The translations under genes and the position numbers were made by a program. Source: Vanessa cardui (lineage: Eukaryota > Arthropoda > Insecta > Lepidoptera > Nymphalidae). Taken from it: DNA of 64,000 nucleotides. Shown in pieces: positions 9,917 through 21,507 of this stretch. How positions within the stretch are numbered: the stretch's first letter is position 1; each line of letters starts with the position of its first letter. The notes beneath the pieces were generated by a model. It was not told the origin of the DNA. It did no database searches and saw only the letters and a list, made by a program, of their open reading frames with translations. Where the stretch lies: positions 1,674,001 through 1,738,000 of the forward strand of contig NC_061127.1 of assembly GCF_905220365.1 (NCBI RefSeq). The letters are read 5' to 3'.

Positions 9917-10644
9917 CAAAATGTAAAAATACTTAATTCTGATCATATCTCCTTCTTCGAATGGCTAGAAGACACTAATCTTAACCGAAGATTGAGAATT
10001 CAAACCCGAGTAAGCCCTACTAAGCTCCCATGTGTGGTGGGGCATCAAACCAAAAGCCTTACTCCAGTTTTAAGACATTAACAGGATATTAATTCATGTA
10101 TTCTTCTCATTGTTGCAGATTTTGTTAAAACCTTAGTTCAATAGAACGAACCGTGCTTAGAGAAAATATAATTAAAAACTGTTCGGATGATATTTAACTT
10201 GCTTATTAAAACGCTTTTATATTTTATCTTAATTAAGTTTGTTTTTGTAGATTAAGCAGACTATAATTATTATAATAGTAAAATAAATTTAAATACAGCA
10301 CAAAAGTTGTTGAAACTCTTTAGTTGAAAACCAAGTCTGTGCTCTCTGATGGCTCTTCAGAAGAGCGCGGTGTGCTCGATTATATTTCCTGGATTGTCAC
10401 ATGTCTGTAATAAAATATTTAAATAGAATTTTTAATATTTATGAACTAAGATCTCATTGGAGATAGAACATAAAATATTACTGGTTGAAATATGGAAAAG
10501 GACCAATTAGTTTCTTCTTTAATTTATAGTCACAGCTCGATGAATAGGAAAATATATACCTAACGTTTTGATTGGATGTTTATTTTTATGAATCCTATAA
10601 TATAAAAAATACTAATTTGCAAATAAATAAAAACTCTTTTTTTA

Positions 10645-11326
10645 ACCGACTTCAAAAAAAGGAGGAGGTTCTCAATTCGTCGGGGCCTTTTTTTTTTATT
10701 TTTTATGTATGTTACCGAATTACTCGAAGATGGCTGGGCCGATTTTGACAGATCTTTTTTTGTTTGAAAGGGCATGTTTTACAGGTGGTCCCATTGTCAG
10801 GAGATCAGGATCTGATGATGGGATCCTGGAGAAATCGAGGGAACTCCTCAAATTTTATAGGCACACCTATAGTGATTTCGGTTTTATTCAAAGTGCCTTG
10901 GTCATATGCTTACGAAAAGTGACATTTGATGAAGTGGAACTGATGATGAAGACCACAACTGGTAATCAGAACCTATTAGTAAGTAACTATTTTACGGGTT
11001 TAGTTCTATTTCTTTAAGATAGTCGTCAAGCAATTGATGTTAGTAAACATGCCTATGATGAAGTCTAGCTGATGGTGGACTACCAGGAGAACTCCTCAAT
11101 GATTAACGGCATTGCATCGGGAAAAATGGTATTGTCTAATTGGCGATGAATAATGTGAATGACAAACACTACCAATTGTAATTATAAATAACAAAACAAC
11201 ACTGAAAAGCAATAAATAAATTTTTATAAATAAAAAAACCGCCTTCAAAAATGAACTAAAAAGAAAAAAATAATCAGTTACATCCATATCCAATTTACGA
11301 CTTTTTAATCACCTTTTGAAGTCGGT
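10645..11326. mobile_element. 682-bp TIR-flanked non-autonomous DNA element
   Basis: Bounded by ACCGACTTCAAAA (10,645-10,657) and its exact inverse TTTTGAAGTCGGT (11,314-11,326). The interior has a run of open codons but no transposase motif I recognise. I take it for a non-autonomous element of a common lepidopteran type. Confidence 0.65.
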
Positions 11327-11532
11327 GCTAACAAAGTTAATAAATTCCTATATTGAAATCATTTAATTTGTATCGATAGTAAGGTTTGTCTAATGGTGTA
11401 ATCTATACAACAAAAAAACGATTTAGTTTTTTTATGTATGTGTTATATATTATGTACCTATATTAGCAATGTTGGCACCGACTTTGAGAGGTGATTAAAA
11501 AGTCGTAAATTGGATATGGATATAACTGATTA
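11271..11532. repeat. Inverted repeat of the element's right end, 58-bp arms
   Basis: 11,271-11,328 and 11,475-11,532 are reverse complements with about 4 mismatches in 58, separated by about 146 bp. The right arm is an inverted extra copy of the terminus of the 682-bp element. Confidence 0.85.
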
Positions 11533-11640
11533 TTAAGGTACAGGTAGGCGGGCAGTTAGGTTGTCAAAACCGCCCACAGCAAATAGCTCTGCAAGTATTA
11601 TTTACCTATTGAGTATAGTAAAGATTTATAAAGTATACGC

Positions 11641-11947
11641 AACAACAACAACAACAACAACAACCTGTAAATTCCCACTGCTGGGCTAAAAGCCTCCTCT
11701 CCCTTTGAGAAGAAGATTTGGAACATATTCCACCACGCTGTTCCATTGCGGGTTAGTGGAATACACATGTGGCAGAATTTCTATGAAATTTGTCACATGC
11801 AGGTTTCCTCATGATGTTTTCCTTCACCGCTAAGCACGAGATGAATTATAAACACAAATTAAGCACATGAATGAGCGGTGCTTGCCTGGGTTTGAACCTG
11901 CAATCATCGGTTAAGATGCACGCATTCTAACCACTGGGCCATCTCGA
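11641..11947 (-). mobile_element. SINE-B with (CAA)n tail
   Basis: Eight CAA units, then CCTGTAAATTCCCACTGCTG, ending GGGCCATCTCGACTC. A-box and B-box sequences are on the minus strand at the right end. Confidence 0.9.
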
Positions 11948-12089
11948 CTCACTCTAGTATACGCGCCATAACTAAATAGAGAGCAGGATATAACGCCACC
12001 GGAGACCATCAACCATTACCTAGCCTAACAAGTCACTTTACATCCAGGCAGACCGATATGTCAGTGTAGAATTAAATGTAAAGCTACTA

Positions 12090-12245
12090 TCGGCTTGGAA
12101 ACCAGATTCTACCTACAAGAAATGAGTTAAGTTCGGGAGTCAGTGGTCCCTATTTTCCACCATTTTAATTGCAGAGTATGTCATTATTGTTCAATTACAT
12201 TTATATAAATCCTGCTTAGAAATCAATACCATTTCTACGTTTTTT
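12090..12245 (+). repeat. Diverged family E repeat
   Basis: GAAACCAGATTCTACCTACAAG ... AATCCTGCTTAGAAATCAAT parallels the 3' part of the copy at 16,862 (AAAGTAGATTCTACCGAG ... ATCCTGCCTGGAAGTCAACA). Confidence 0.55.
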
Positions 12246-14104
12246 TTTTATCTTACATCTAATAACATTGGAGTGTCTGTTTTATCAAAATCATGTATGT
12301 ATTGTACATATTGCAAAATAACATATTTACAATTCTGTCCGTCGGCTAATCTCTGGAACGTCTAGACCGAAATCGATGGGACTTTCACTGGCAGAAAGCT
12401 GTATATGTATTAAAGAGTAATTAAGGCTACAAACATAACTATTTCTGTTAAACTCATTTTTCATTATTTTTATATAATTTTGCGTCGACAATTTCATAAC
12501 ATGTATTCATTTTTGAGAAGCTAATAAATTAATGTTCTCTAATTCAACGTATAATTCCAGACTTATTTGCCACTTAACGTTAAGATAAATCTTCATATGC
12601 AAAATGACACACGTTCGTGTCTCCCAACCCACACAGTGTAACATAAGACTCATTAAGCTTACAATGACATACATATTACAATGATGTACATTATCATTTT
12701 ATTATGTGTGTTTACATGTTACAGTATACATACTTCAAATGACATTTACAACATTGCGGATTCGAGTTAGCTATTAGCTTTCATTTGTTTTATTTTTTGT
12801 ATAATTTAACATATTCTTTGCTGAGGAAATCGTGAAATAATATAGATGCTATAATAGATATAATAGATGAGCAAGTGTGAAGCCAACACTGGGCTGTGGG
12901 TCATTTAAAGGCTTCTACTTTACTTTTTACTCTGAATATGTATCAAAAAAATAAAAATAAAATTCCAAACATTTTTATAAAAATCATTACGCACTTGCTG
13001 GTGAGGCTATGTGTAAGCCTCGGGTACCTACACTCATCATATTATATTCTACCGCCAAACAGTAATACTTAATATAGTTGTGTTCCAGTTTAAAAGACTA
13101 GTGAGCCAGTGTAACTGGCACGAGAAATAGAACAACTTAGTTTCCAAAGTTGTTGGTGGTGAGGAGTGCTTAAGATTTGTTACGGCGTTTTAGATAGATA
13201 GTGGTTACCAGTTACCATCAGGTAGTCCATTTACCCTCCCCGATTCAGTAATTTAAAAAATGTATCGCCATTTCTTATGTACCTGAAATTACTAGAGACA
13301 AACATTTAACTTCATTATTATTGATGAGTAAATTTTCCCACTAGTAGTCAGGTAGTAGTTTTTTATAATTTAATTAAATAGAGAACATTAACTAGAATAC
13401 CATTCGCAACTAACGGAACCTAATGAAAACAAAGAAAATTCGGATAATTATAAATAATAACAAATAAAAGAAGGGGGATTATTACAAATGTACTTAATAC
13501 ATAATGAAATATTTTATTTGGTTTTAACCGAATAAAGACTTTTTTCCTGTAATTGTATAATTTTATAATCGACTCGGGGAAAAACATTCGAGTATTCCCC
13601 TTATAACAAGTATGGTAATATTTGTGACTTCTGATTCACCTAAACATGAATTAAGAAATTAGGTGACATTATGCACTGTTATTATCTCAATAGTTTTATT
13701 ATCTACAGAGATAACGTTCGCCATATTTAATTAAGGTCGAAGAAATCATTCTATGATAACATATTTTCTGCTCATTGTAGTCTTTGTTCTTTACGAAAAT
13801 TACATTTATACATGGACATATTTTTTTAAAAGTCTTTTCTATATCTCCGACATTTAGTTAAACGACAAATTGTATCCATACTCGTCATGAAGATTTTATA
13901 CTAGTTCATTTTGTCATTTAAAAATAAACAAAACCTATTTTTATTTATAATATTTATGTACTCATAACACTTTATTGTATCAGATAAATATTTAATTTTG
14001 TTAAAACATAACTCAACGCAAAAGGCAATAATGCTGATGTACTTTCTATAAATGGCAATTACTGTATTTTAAAAGCTATTTTTATAAATAATATGACTAA
14101 TTAA
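12246..14104. other. AT-rich spacer downstream of Lip2
   Basis: Contains one decayed SINE-A (13,028-13,246). Otherwise AT-rich, with no supported exon, RNA gene or other repeat. Confidence 0.5.
13028..13246 (+). mobile_element. SINE-A (decayed)
   Basis: Motifs TTGTGTTCCAGTTTAAAAGA, GTGAGCCAGTGTAACTGGCA and ACCATCAGGTAGTCCATTTA occur in SINE-A order, with many substitutions. Confidence 0.65.
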
Positions 14105-14121
14105 TTTATTTTATTTTTATT
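14105..14121 (-). terminator. Three stacked AATAAA poly(A) signals for Lip2
   Basis: On the minus strand AATAAA occurs at 14,121-14,116, 14,115-14,110 and 14,110-14,105. The first overlaps the TAA stop codon (14,122-14,120) by two bases. This predicts a very short 3' UTR if they are used. Confidence 0.6.
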
Positions 14122-17100
14122 AAACATCGTAGCCGTCAGTTGAAACATAATAAACACCGGTCGCATTACCAGGATTCCAGAAACCGGCGATGGTGTTATC
14201 GTTTGTATAACATTGACCTTTTCTAAATGATTTGTATGTATCACACTTCCACGCCAAGAACCAATTCGGATTACTCACAGTTGCTGTGTATATATCAATG
14301 CATGCTCTGTGATTACATTTTGCAGCTTTCGATGAGTCAAATATGCCTGGTACTAAAGGTGTTTTACAATTCGGCTGAGTAGAACCTTTCTTGTTGATAA
14401 TGAAATCTATATCTCCCAAAATACTCGTTGTCCCCAACCCGCCTGAGTTACAATGGTACACTTCAACATAATCCGCCACACCAGACCTAATCTGTTCCTG
14501 TATCAAGCTGTTGGAAAAACAAGGCCCAGCTGGATCCAAAGCTGTGATTCTGGCAATTTTTGTACCAGTGTTGTTGTAAAATATTTCACCAGTATGACCC
14601 AAAATTTGGGCACCCAAACTATGGCCAATACAATGTATATTTTTAGGAGATATTCCACCTTGCTCCAAACCCGTCAGCATTTGGGCCAACGCTTTCCCAA
14701 TATAGTAAACGTATTTGACGGATCTTTCGTAACTTTTAATGTGCCCTTGTCTGTCGTTTGTGTACGGGGAATGGTCAAGAATAACTAAGTAGCTGTTTGG
14801 ATAATTTCTGAATGTATCCCTAACACGTTCCTCTGTTTTCTTGTTAATGTTAGATTTGAATCCACCGACGAAGATCAGGAACTTTTTCGTTTTATCCAGT
14901 TCGTTGAGTGAAAGTATCCCCTTCGCTGCGTTGTCAATGGTGAATGTTTCGACATCGTTCCTCGGGAAATCATAGAAGTATACATCTATGCCGCTGACGT
15001 CCAAATTCAGTGTTCTATCGTGTTCACCTGCAAAAAAAATTACCTATATTAAATTAACATTCATAGATAGAACGATGTCAAGAATTGTATGGTTCTTTTT
15101 TTGTAGATACATTTTATTTCGTTTAAATTTATAAATACAATTGAGTTAGTCGCTTAAACAGTTATGACATTTGTTTTGATCTTATCTCTTTACGTTATAA
15201 GAACACGTGGAAATATCCAATAAAGGCTCCATTGGAAATTTCAAAAGATATTAAAGTACATTATCGTGTACGCGAATAACCTAAATCATAATTTACATAG
15301 ATTATGATAAAAATAATAGTTTATAATGGTAACTATTGGTATATTTTTTTATAATATATCAAAAGTGCTTATTAAATGTCTTAGTAATATCAATAATTAA
15401 TTATTTAAAAAATCGTAATAAAAAAATTACGTGTAAATATAACACATTTGAACTGAGAGGTTTTATGAAGTATTTCTTATTCTTATGGACGGAGGGTTCA
15501 AAATTGACGAATGGCCTTGAGCACTTGTCCTGTATTTTCATTGAATTGTATGTGATACGGCTTTGACTTCTTGCATATTTACATGACAATATGTTAATGA
15601 ATTATGCGACGAATGTTTCAGTAAATCAAAATCAAAATATTATTTATTCATATAGACTTATGAATATACTTTTGAATCGTCATGTTACAATGATTTTTTT
15701 TAATGGAATAGGTTGGTGGACGGATATATGGGCCACCTGATAATAAGTGGTCACCATTATCCATAGACAATGACGCTATAAGAAATATTAACTATTCTTT
15801 ACATCGTCAATGCGCCACTAACCTTGGGAACTAAGATGCTATGTCCCTTGTACCTTTAGTTACACTGGCTCACTCACCCTTCAAACCGGAACACAACAAT
15901 ACTGCGTAATGTTGTTTAGCGGTGGAATATCTGATGAGTGGGTGGTACCTACCCAGACGGGCAATGCTACAAGTAGTTCGAAAAGTAGATTCCGACAAGA
16001 ACCGGCAAGAAAGTCAGTAGTTATTTATACTCCAATATTTTAATACCAGAGTATCTCAACAAACCAGAGTAACTCATTCCAAAATTGTTGACTTTAAACA
16101 CATAACTAACAAAGCCAAGTAACTGGCTTTAAATGTTCCAATATCAAAATATATTTTCTAAGGGTCTTCCCCTTTTTCCAAATAAGAATATATACTTTCA
16201 ACACTAAGCACGAAGTCTTTGTTGACGGAGTTTGAACCTACAGTCATTGTTTATTATACACGTGTTTAACTACCGTGCCATATCGACTTTATATATATTT
16301 ATTCTAATCCAATTACGTACCACTCCTTAGTAGAACCCACGTTTCATTTTATCGATCCTATATACCAATACTTTATATATATTTCAATCTATTAATGTAT
16401 TATATTTACAATGGGAGCAAGTCAGTATACAACGATACCTAGGTACTCGTCTATAAATAAACAAAATATATAAGCCTTAGGCACTATTTCATTCGGCTAC
16501 ATAAAAATATTAACCGTCCAATTTAAATGCACGTTGTGAACATATGATTTAAATAGATAGAAATCAATTCGTAATAGCACAGCGTTACATTGTTACATGC
16601 TTTTCTTTCAATGATATATATTACATAGAACACAATAACAGTGTCTACAATAGAGGCAGGAATCACACATATGGTTTTATATACCTACATATATTAGTAT
16701 TGACATGTAAACATATACGTATGTAACGTATGTTACAATTGATTTTATGAACATATAACTTTGTATACAGTATATCAACTCTGTATAGCGTTTCTGTAAT
16801 CGTTCTGCAACCGTTAAATGTCAGAATATAATATGCGACATCAAAAATGATAAATCAATCAAGTCATATCAAAATAAACTTTATTCCACTGTTCTTTTAC
16901 AAGCAATTTTGAATCGTCATTTAACAATTAAATGAAGCCACCACCGGTTCGGAAAGTAGATTCTACCGAGAAGAACCGGCAAGAAACTCAGTAGTTAGTC
17001 TTTTTCAACATTTAAAAAATGCAAAGTAAATTAATACAATTATATAAATTAATATATCCTGCCTGGAAGTCAACAGGTATTAACTCCACGCTTTTTTATC

Positions 17101-20100
17101 ATCATTATATCATTATACAAGTATCAAAATTGTGTATCACCGTAAATTAGCTGTCAACATATCACGAAGATAATTCTTACAGAATTGCACGGCAACACGT
17201 CGAAAATCGACTTACGACGATACGCTATTTTGATCCTTATATCCTATTTAATTTATAATTATCATAATCATTATCGCATAGCACAATATTGATGTTGTGT
17301 TTAGCGTTAAATCTAGAGTTTTACAGAATAGCTCTACAATTTAAAATGAAAATATAGTTGTGATGCAAATTTTTGCTTCATCTCATTTAATTCACGAAAA
17401 AAAAATACCAAAACTGATTAAAAATCGATCTAATTAGCTATATATGGTTCAGTTAGCAAACATTTAATGTTTTTTCAAGCATGACATCAGGTGTTTGCAA
17501 TGCTCTATGAAATAAGTGTCGAGATCTAGGTTATTGTAACGTGTAGTTTTCCATTTATTTATAAGGTAAGGAAAAGTGGGTTATTATTTGTATTTTTGTT
17601 AATATTCGCACAAAAATCTGCCCTACAAATGGTCCCATATAAATAATCAAAAAGCCTCAACTTCTGATAAAATATTAAATTAAAAAATAGAATATGGCTG
17701 ACTTCTGACGACAAATTTTGATATACAAATTCTTAAAATAATTTACCTCTATTATTGAAAATATCATTTTATTAAAAACAATTAAAAACCGAACAAAAAA
17801 AATCATCACATCTAAAGTGAAAATGATACTTAGATGTCTATCATATTAAAAAAGATTATTATCTAAAGAATGATATCGTAAGAAATTATTAATATACTTT
17901 TATATCTATGTAATAATACCTTTTTAAAAAAATAATACAAAGATATTAACGTATTAAGGTCCCAAGTATATAGTAAATAGCTGGAAAAGGCGAGAGGCCA
18001 AATCTGTCTTCGTTAAAGGGTTAATCTGCGCAATAAATTTCAAGTACTTCCAATAAGTGAACCATTTTTAGTAGCAATGAATTGAGAGCCGACAAATTCT
18101 TTCCCATTTTAATGTTAGTAAAGATAGCTCCCGTAGTGGTTTTGTGCAAGTCTGTCTGGGTCTCACCCACTCATGAGAGTATCTACCGCTAAACAGCAGT
18201 ACTTTGCACTACTTAACTTTACTTTATACTTTCTTGTATATCACACAGAGAAAATAAATAAATTCAACATATATTTAACCTTAATAAAAGTGGCATACAA
18301 TTTTGGCGACCTTATCGCTACATAGCGATCTCTTCCAGGCAACCAACGATGTAAATAAATAAAATTTATTACATGAATCTATTACTAAAATTATTAAATC
18401 AATTTATATATAGAATACAAAAATTAAATCAATAAATGAATGTTAATGACAATATATAAAAAATAAAAATATTAACTACAGGAACAATATCAGTTCCTAA
18501 GGTTAAGTGCAATGGCGAAGTAAGGTTACTTACCATCAGATGGTCAATTTGCTCGTCCATCTAACTATATCAAGTTTAGTATTTTTTTTTCATACTCAAT
18601 ATGTGTATTTGATTAATTTGACAAAGAAAGAACCGCTGAGTTTCTTTCGCCGATTTTTCTCAAGTGAGGGTGATTTTTTTTTCCAAACCGTTGGTAATGT
18701 TTAATTTGACGATGAATAAGTGTAACGCTTCTTTATTGTAAAAGTAAAGTAAAGTAACAGTCTGTAAATTTCCCACTTCTCTGATAAAGCCTCTTCTCAA
18801 ATTAAGGAGAGGGTTTGAACATATTCCACCACGCTGTTCCAATGCGGGTTGGTGGAATGCACATGTGGCAGAATTTCGATGAAATTAGACACATGCAACT
18901 TTCCTCACGATGTTTTCCTTCACCGCCGAGCACGAGATCAATTAAAACACAAATTAAGCACATATATATAATAGTGCTTGCCTGCGTTTGAACCCGCAAT
19001 CATCGGTTAAGATGAACGCGTTCTAACCACTGGGTCATCTCAGCTCGCTTTTTTATTGAATAAAGAAGTTTTTGTTTGAATTGCACTAGCTCATTCAGAC
19101 ACTCATAATACAAACCAGCAATACAAAGTATTGATGTTTTTAATACTTTGGTTATAAGGCTTCGTTCACGCTGAGTAATATAAAATTCTACGTCATGAAA
19201 GTCGCCAATAATTGTGATAAAACCGGGACATCCCCTTGTTAAAGACGAGAGAGATGTCTCGTTGAATTTACGAACGGATTTTAATCATCGTCTATTAAAG
19301 AAAGAGACAAAAATCGTCCATAACATTTTAATAATAATAATAAATATGTATTTTAAAAATGAGTTGTAGTAGTTGTAGCGAAAAAAAGTTATCTGTCCCA
19401 ATCTAATGAATACAATGACAACATAACTTTATAGGTATGTATCGGATTAAAGATATTAAAATACCTTTATATAATTAAACATATATTTAGGTACATATGA
19501 AATATTTATGCATAAGTATATATTTTATTTTCACCTAACTTCTTAAACAGTGGCCCTATAAAATTTATTATGCATTATTTACATTGCCAATTAACAACCA
19601 ACCTTGGGAACTAAGGTGTTAAATGTGCCCTGTAGTTGCACTGGCTCACTCACTCTTTAAACTGTAACACAATACTAAGTATTGCTGTTTGGCGGTAGAA
19701 TATAGAATGGTGGTTCTACCCAGACGCACATAATACAACTTATTTATAAAAAAAAATTACACTACATATCACAGCTTCAATTCATATAGTTAGAAGAAAA
19801 ATCCATTAACTTTTAACTGCACCGAATCGAGATTGGAACCCAGAACCGTTGTATTAGTGACCGTAAAAGCAAAACGTCAAAACAACAAGATCAAGGTAAG
19901 TATTGACATTTAAAAACAGTACTTACAAAAGACTACAATTTTTACTTATTTGAGTAACATTAGTGTAAATTACTAGTTATTAATATAAAGAGTAATTAAG
20001 GGTAGTTTTATTGTGGAAGGTAGGTAGATTATGACGTTTTTTTATATATTTATTCTGTATTGTACTGTATTTATATTAAAATGTTGATTTAAAACAAAAT

Positions 20101-20521
20101 TTTACTCGGAATTTTTGTGGGTTTTTATGTATTACACTTTACGTCATACATTTGTTTACGCCCTAATATTATCTTTAAAATTTATTTTATTATAATAGTA
20201 AGTTTGCTCACTTACTTTACGTCTTTGCATATAATCTGTATTTAAATTGAGGATTACCAATCCGAAATAGTAATAAATTATAACATACGAGAATATATTT
20301 CCCAAACTAAAAGAAAGTTAATAAATACATATTTGTTTCAAATGTATCATCATAAGATTAAAAATAAATGAAAGTCTATTTAAAAAAAAATACTTACATT
20401 TAATTAATTTAGAATGTAAAGCCAGTTGAAACGGTCCATACTTTTCCAAATCACCTCGACCCCACGACCACGCGTGACCAAAAATACACAGAATAACTAT
20501 GACCGCTAATTTTATTTTCAT
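14120..20521 (-). CDS. Lip2: secreted pancreatic-type lipase (two coding exons)
   Basis: Predicted 343-aa secreted lipase of the insect neutral-lipase/phospholipase A1-like branch, acting extracellularly on glycerolipids. Exon 1 is 20,521-20,398: MKIKLAVIVILCIFG, a hydrophobic signal peptide, then DLEKYGPF. It ends T|GTAAGT in phase 1. Exon 2 is 15,027-14,120 after poly-T and CAG. The junction forms a Cys codon (KC|EHD), as in Lip3. Catalytic triad from family knowledge: Ser178 in GHSLG, Asp206 in DPAGPC, His281 in KCNHRAC. There is no C-terminal PLAT domain, as usual for insect members. The 5.4-kb intron carries several SINEs. A TATA box and initiator precede exon 1. Exon 2 is almost identical to Lip1. 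Substrate class is not decidable from sequence. Confidence 0.85.
15622..16050 (+). repeat. Family E repeat interrupted by SINE-A (copy 2)
   Basis: Same nested structure as 1,742-2,200, but without the extra palindrome arm: GACTTA joins directly to TGAATATACTTTTGAATCG. Confidence 0.75.
15692..15960 (-). mobile_element. SINE-A (duplicated copy)
   Basis: Near-identical to 1,845-2,104, carried along in the segmental duplication rather than inserted independently. Confidence 0.8.
16862..17105 (+). repeat. Family E repeat, best uninterrupted copy
   Basis: AAAATAAACTTTATTC, TTTTGAATCGTCATTTAACA, CCACCACCGGTTCGGAAAGT, AAGAACCGGCAAGAAACTCA, then ATCCTGCCTGGAAGTCAACA. A SINE or LINE-tail family. No coding potential. 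Confidence 0.7.
17106..18127. other. Lip2 intron, no recognised feature
   Basis: AT-rich intronic sequence without open frames of note, tandem repeats or family matches that I can see. Confidence 0.45.
18128..18562 (+). mobile_element. Two SINE-A fragments
   Basis: A head fragment at 18,128-18,210 (TAGTGGTTTTGTGCAAGTCT ... CCGCTAAACAGCAGTACTTT) and a 3' fragment at about 18,494-18,562 (GTTACTTACCATCAGATGGT). They may be parts of one element disrupted by about 280 bp. Confidence 0.6.
18757..19046 (-). mobile_element. SINE-B
   Basis: TAACAGTCTGTAAATTTCCC to CTGGGTCATCTCAGCTCG, with the tRNA-like head (GGTTCAAACGC-type B box) on the minus strand. Confidence 0.9.
19545..19730 (-). mobile_element. 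SINE-A (decayed)
   Basis: Shared blocks ACCAACCTTGGGAACTAAGG, GCACTGGCTCACTCACTCTT and GGCGGTAGAATATAGAATGG are in the usual order. The tail side is degraded. Confidence 0.7.
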
Positions 20522-20582
20522 TGTTTTGTTTTGTTTTTTTTTTTGTCACAGAACACTAAACCGTCACTAGGCTGTTAACTGC

Positions 20583-20622
20583 GTCTGACTTGGGTCACTG
20601 TCAAGTACTTACTACATATATA
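20583..20622 (-). promoter_or_regulatory. Putative Lip2 core promoter (TATA + initiator)
   Basis: On the minus strand TATATA (20,622-20,616) is followed about 30 bases later by an initiator-like GTCAGAC (near 20,588-20,583). The Lip2 ATG lies about 65 bases further on. The spacing matches the canonical TATA-to-start distance. Not experimentally verified. Confidence 0.5.
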
Positions 20623-21413
20623 ATGAGATTGGATTGTGTCGTCACAGCATGCTGTCACACCTTATTGAACAATTGTGATTCATGAGATAACACGATCTTA
20701 TATCTATCGGGGAATTCTACTACAATTGAGTAAAACTCGTAAAAGTAATTATTTATATGATAAAGTAAAGTAATATAGAATAAGACAGTTTTGAAATTGC
20801 AAAGGAAATTCGTTAATTCTATTAATCTTCTTCTCATATAAATAAAGTGTTATTTTCCTTTAAAAAAAATTAAAAGATAACGTCACGTCACGTTTCGAAA
20901 TTTCCGCAAAAGAGACGGAAGATGTGTTTCGTATGTTAGAAAGAAAGGGAGCATGTTTATTTCTTTTACGCGCTGAGCGCGCGCCGTTTATGTTGCAATT
21001 TTATCGTAAATATAAACAACCATTTATCAAGAGTACAACACTAGCTGACGTAGTTGATAAATCTGTCTCAAATTATCAGCAAATCTCTCAATAATATGCA
21101 TGACCTTGGTTAAAATTCAAAGTATTATTTTTGTCCAAAAGTAGCCCAAATGATTATGTCTCCGGTAAGGTCGCTATTTCGTCCAATAGAATAAGAGTTA
21201 GATGCAACTGTGTCCTACTTAAGTGATTTGACCTTGAAATCGATCGAAAATGATGTAGATACATAAGAGCAGTGTACGATCAACTCACCCACATGGTGCT
21301 CCTAGAAAAGTATGGTTTGATCAAAATTTTAATAAATAATAAGTAGATAACAATATCCTTTATTGAATCTGTGAGGACTTTACGAAGGTCAATTTATCAA
21401 ATTATGGCGATGA
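20623..21413. other. Upstream of Lip2, no gene
   Basis: Mostly AT-rich, with a patch at 20,880-21,000 holding GTCACGTCACGT and GCGCTGAGCGCGCGCC. Could be regulatory. No exon or repeat family was recognised. Confidence 0.4.
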
Positions 21414-21507
21414 GGTGAGATGGCCCAGCGGTTAGAACGCGTGCATCTTAATCGATGTTTACGGGTTCAAACCCAGGCAAGCACCCCTATATATTCATGT
21501 GCTTAAT

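Larger units (their letters stand above)
14469..16290. repeat. Segmental duplication, copy 2 (partner 1-2,447)
   Basis: Covers most of Lip2 exon 2 and the adjacent intron, including a family E repeat with a nested SINE-A. Similarity to copy 1 stops at CCATATCGACTTTATATA. Confidence 0.9.

Noticed and set aside
10709..11017. 102-codon open frame in the 682-bp element
   Set aside because: No start context, transposase motif or homology recognised, and it lies inside a non-coding TIR element.
14453..14788. 111-codon plus-strand open frame, and its shorter equivalent at 126-320
   Set aside because: Antisense shadow of the lipase catalytic exon. The minus frame carries the GHSLG and DPAGPC motifs and proper splice sites.
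20318..20521. Stand-alone 67-aa secreted peptide at the Lip2 first exon
   Set aside because: The frame runs through a GTAAGT donor. Splicing in phase 1 to 15,027 recreates the Cys codon conserved with Lip3, so it is exon 1 of the lipase.
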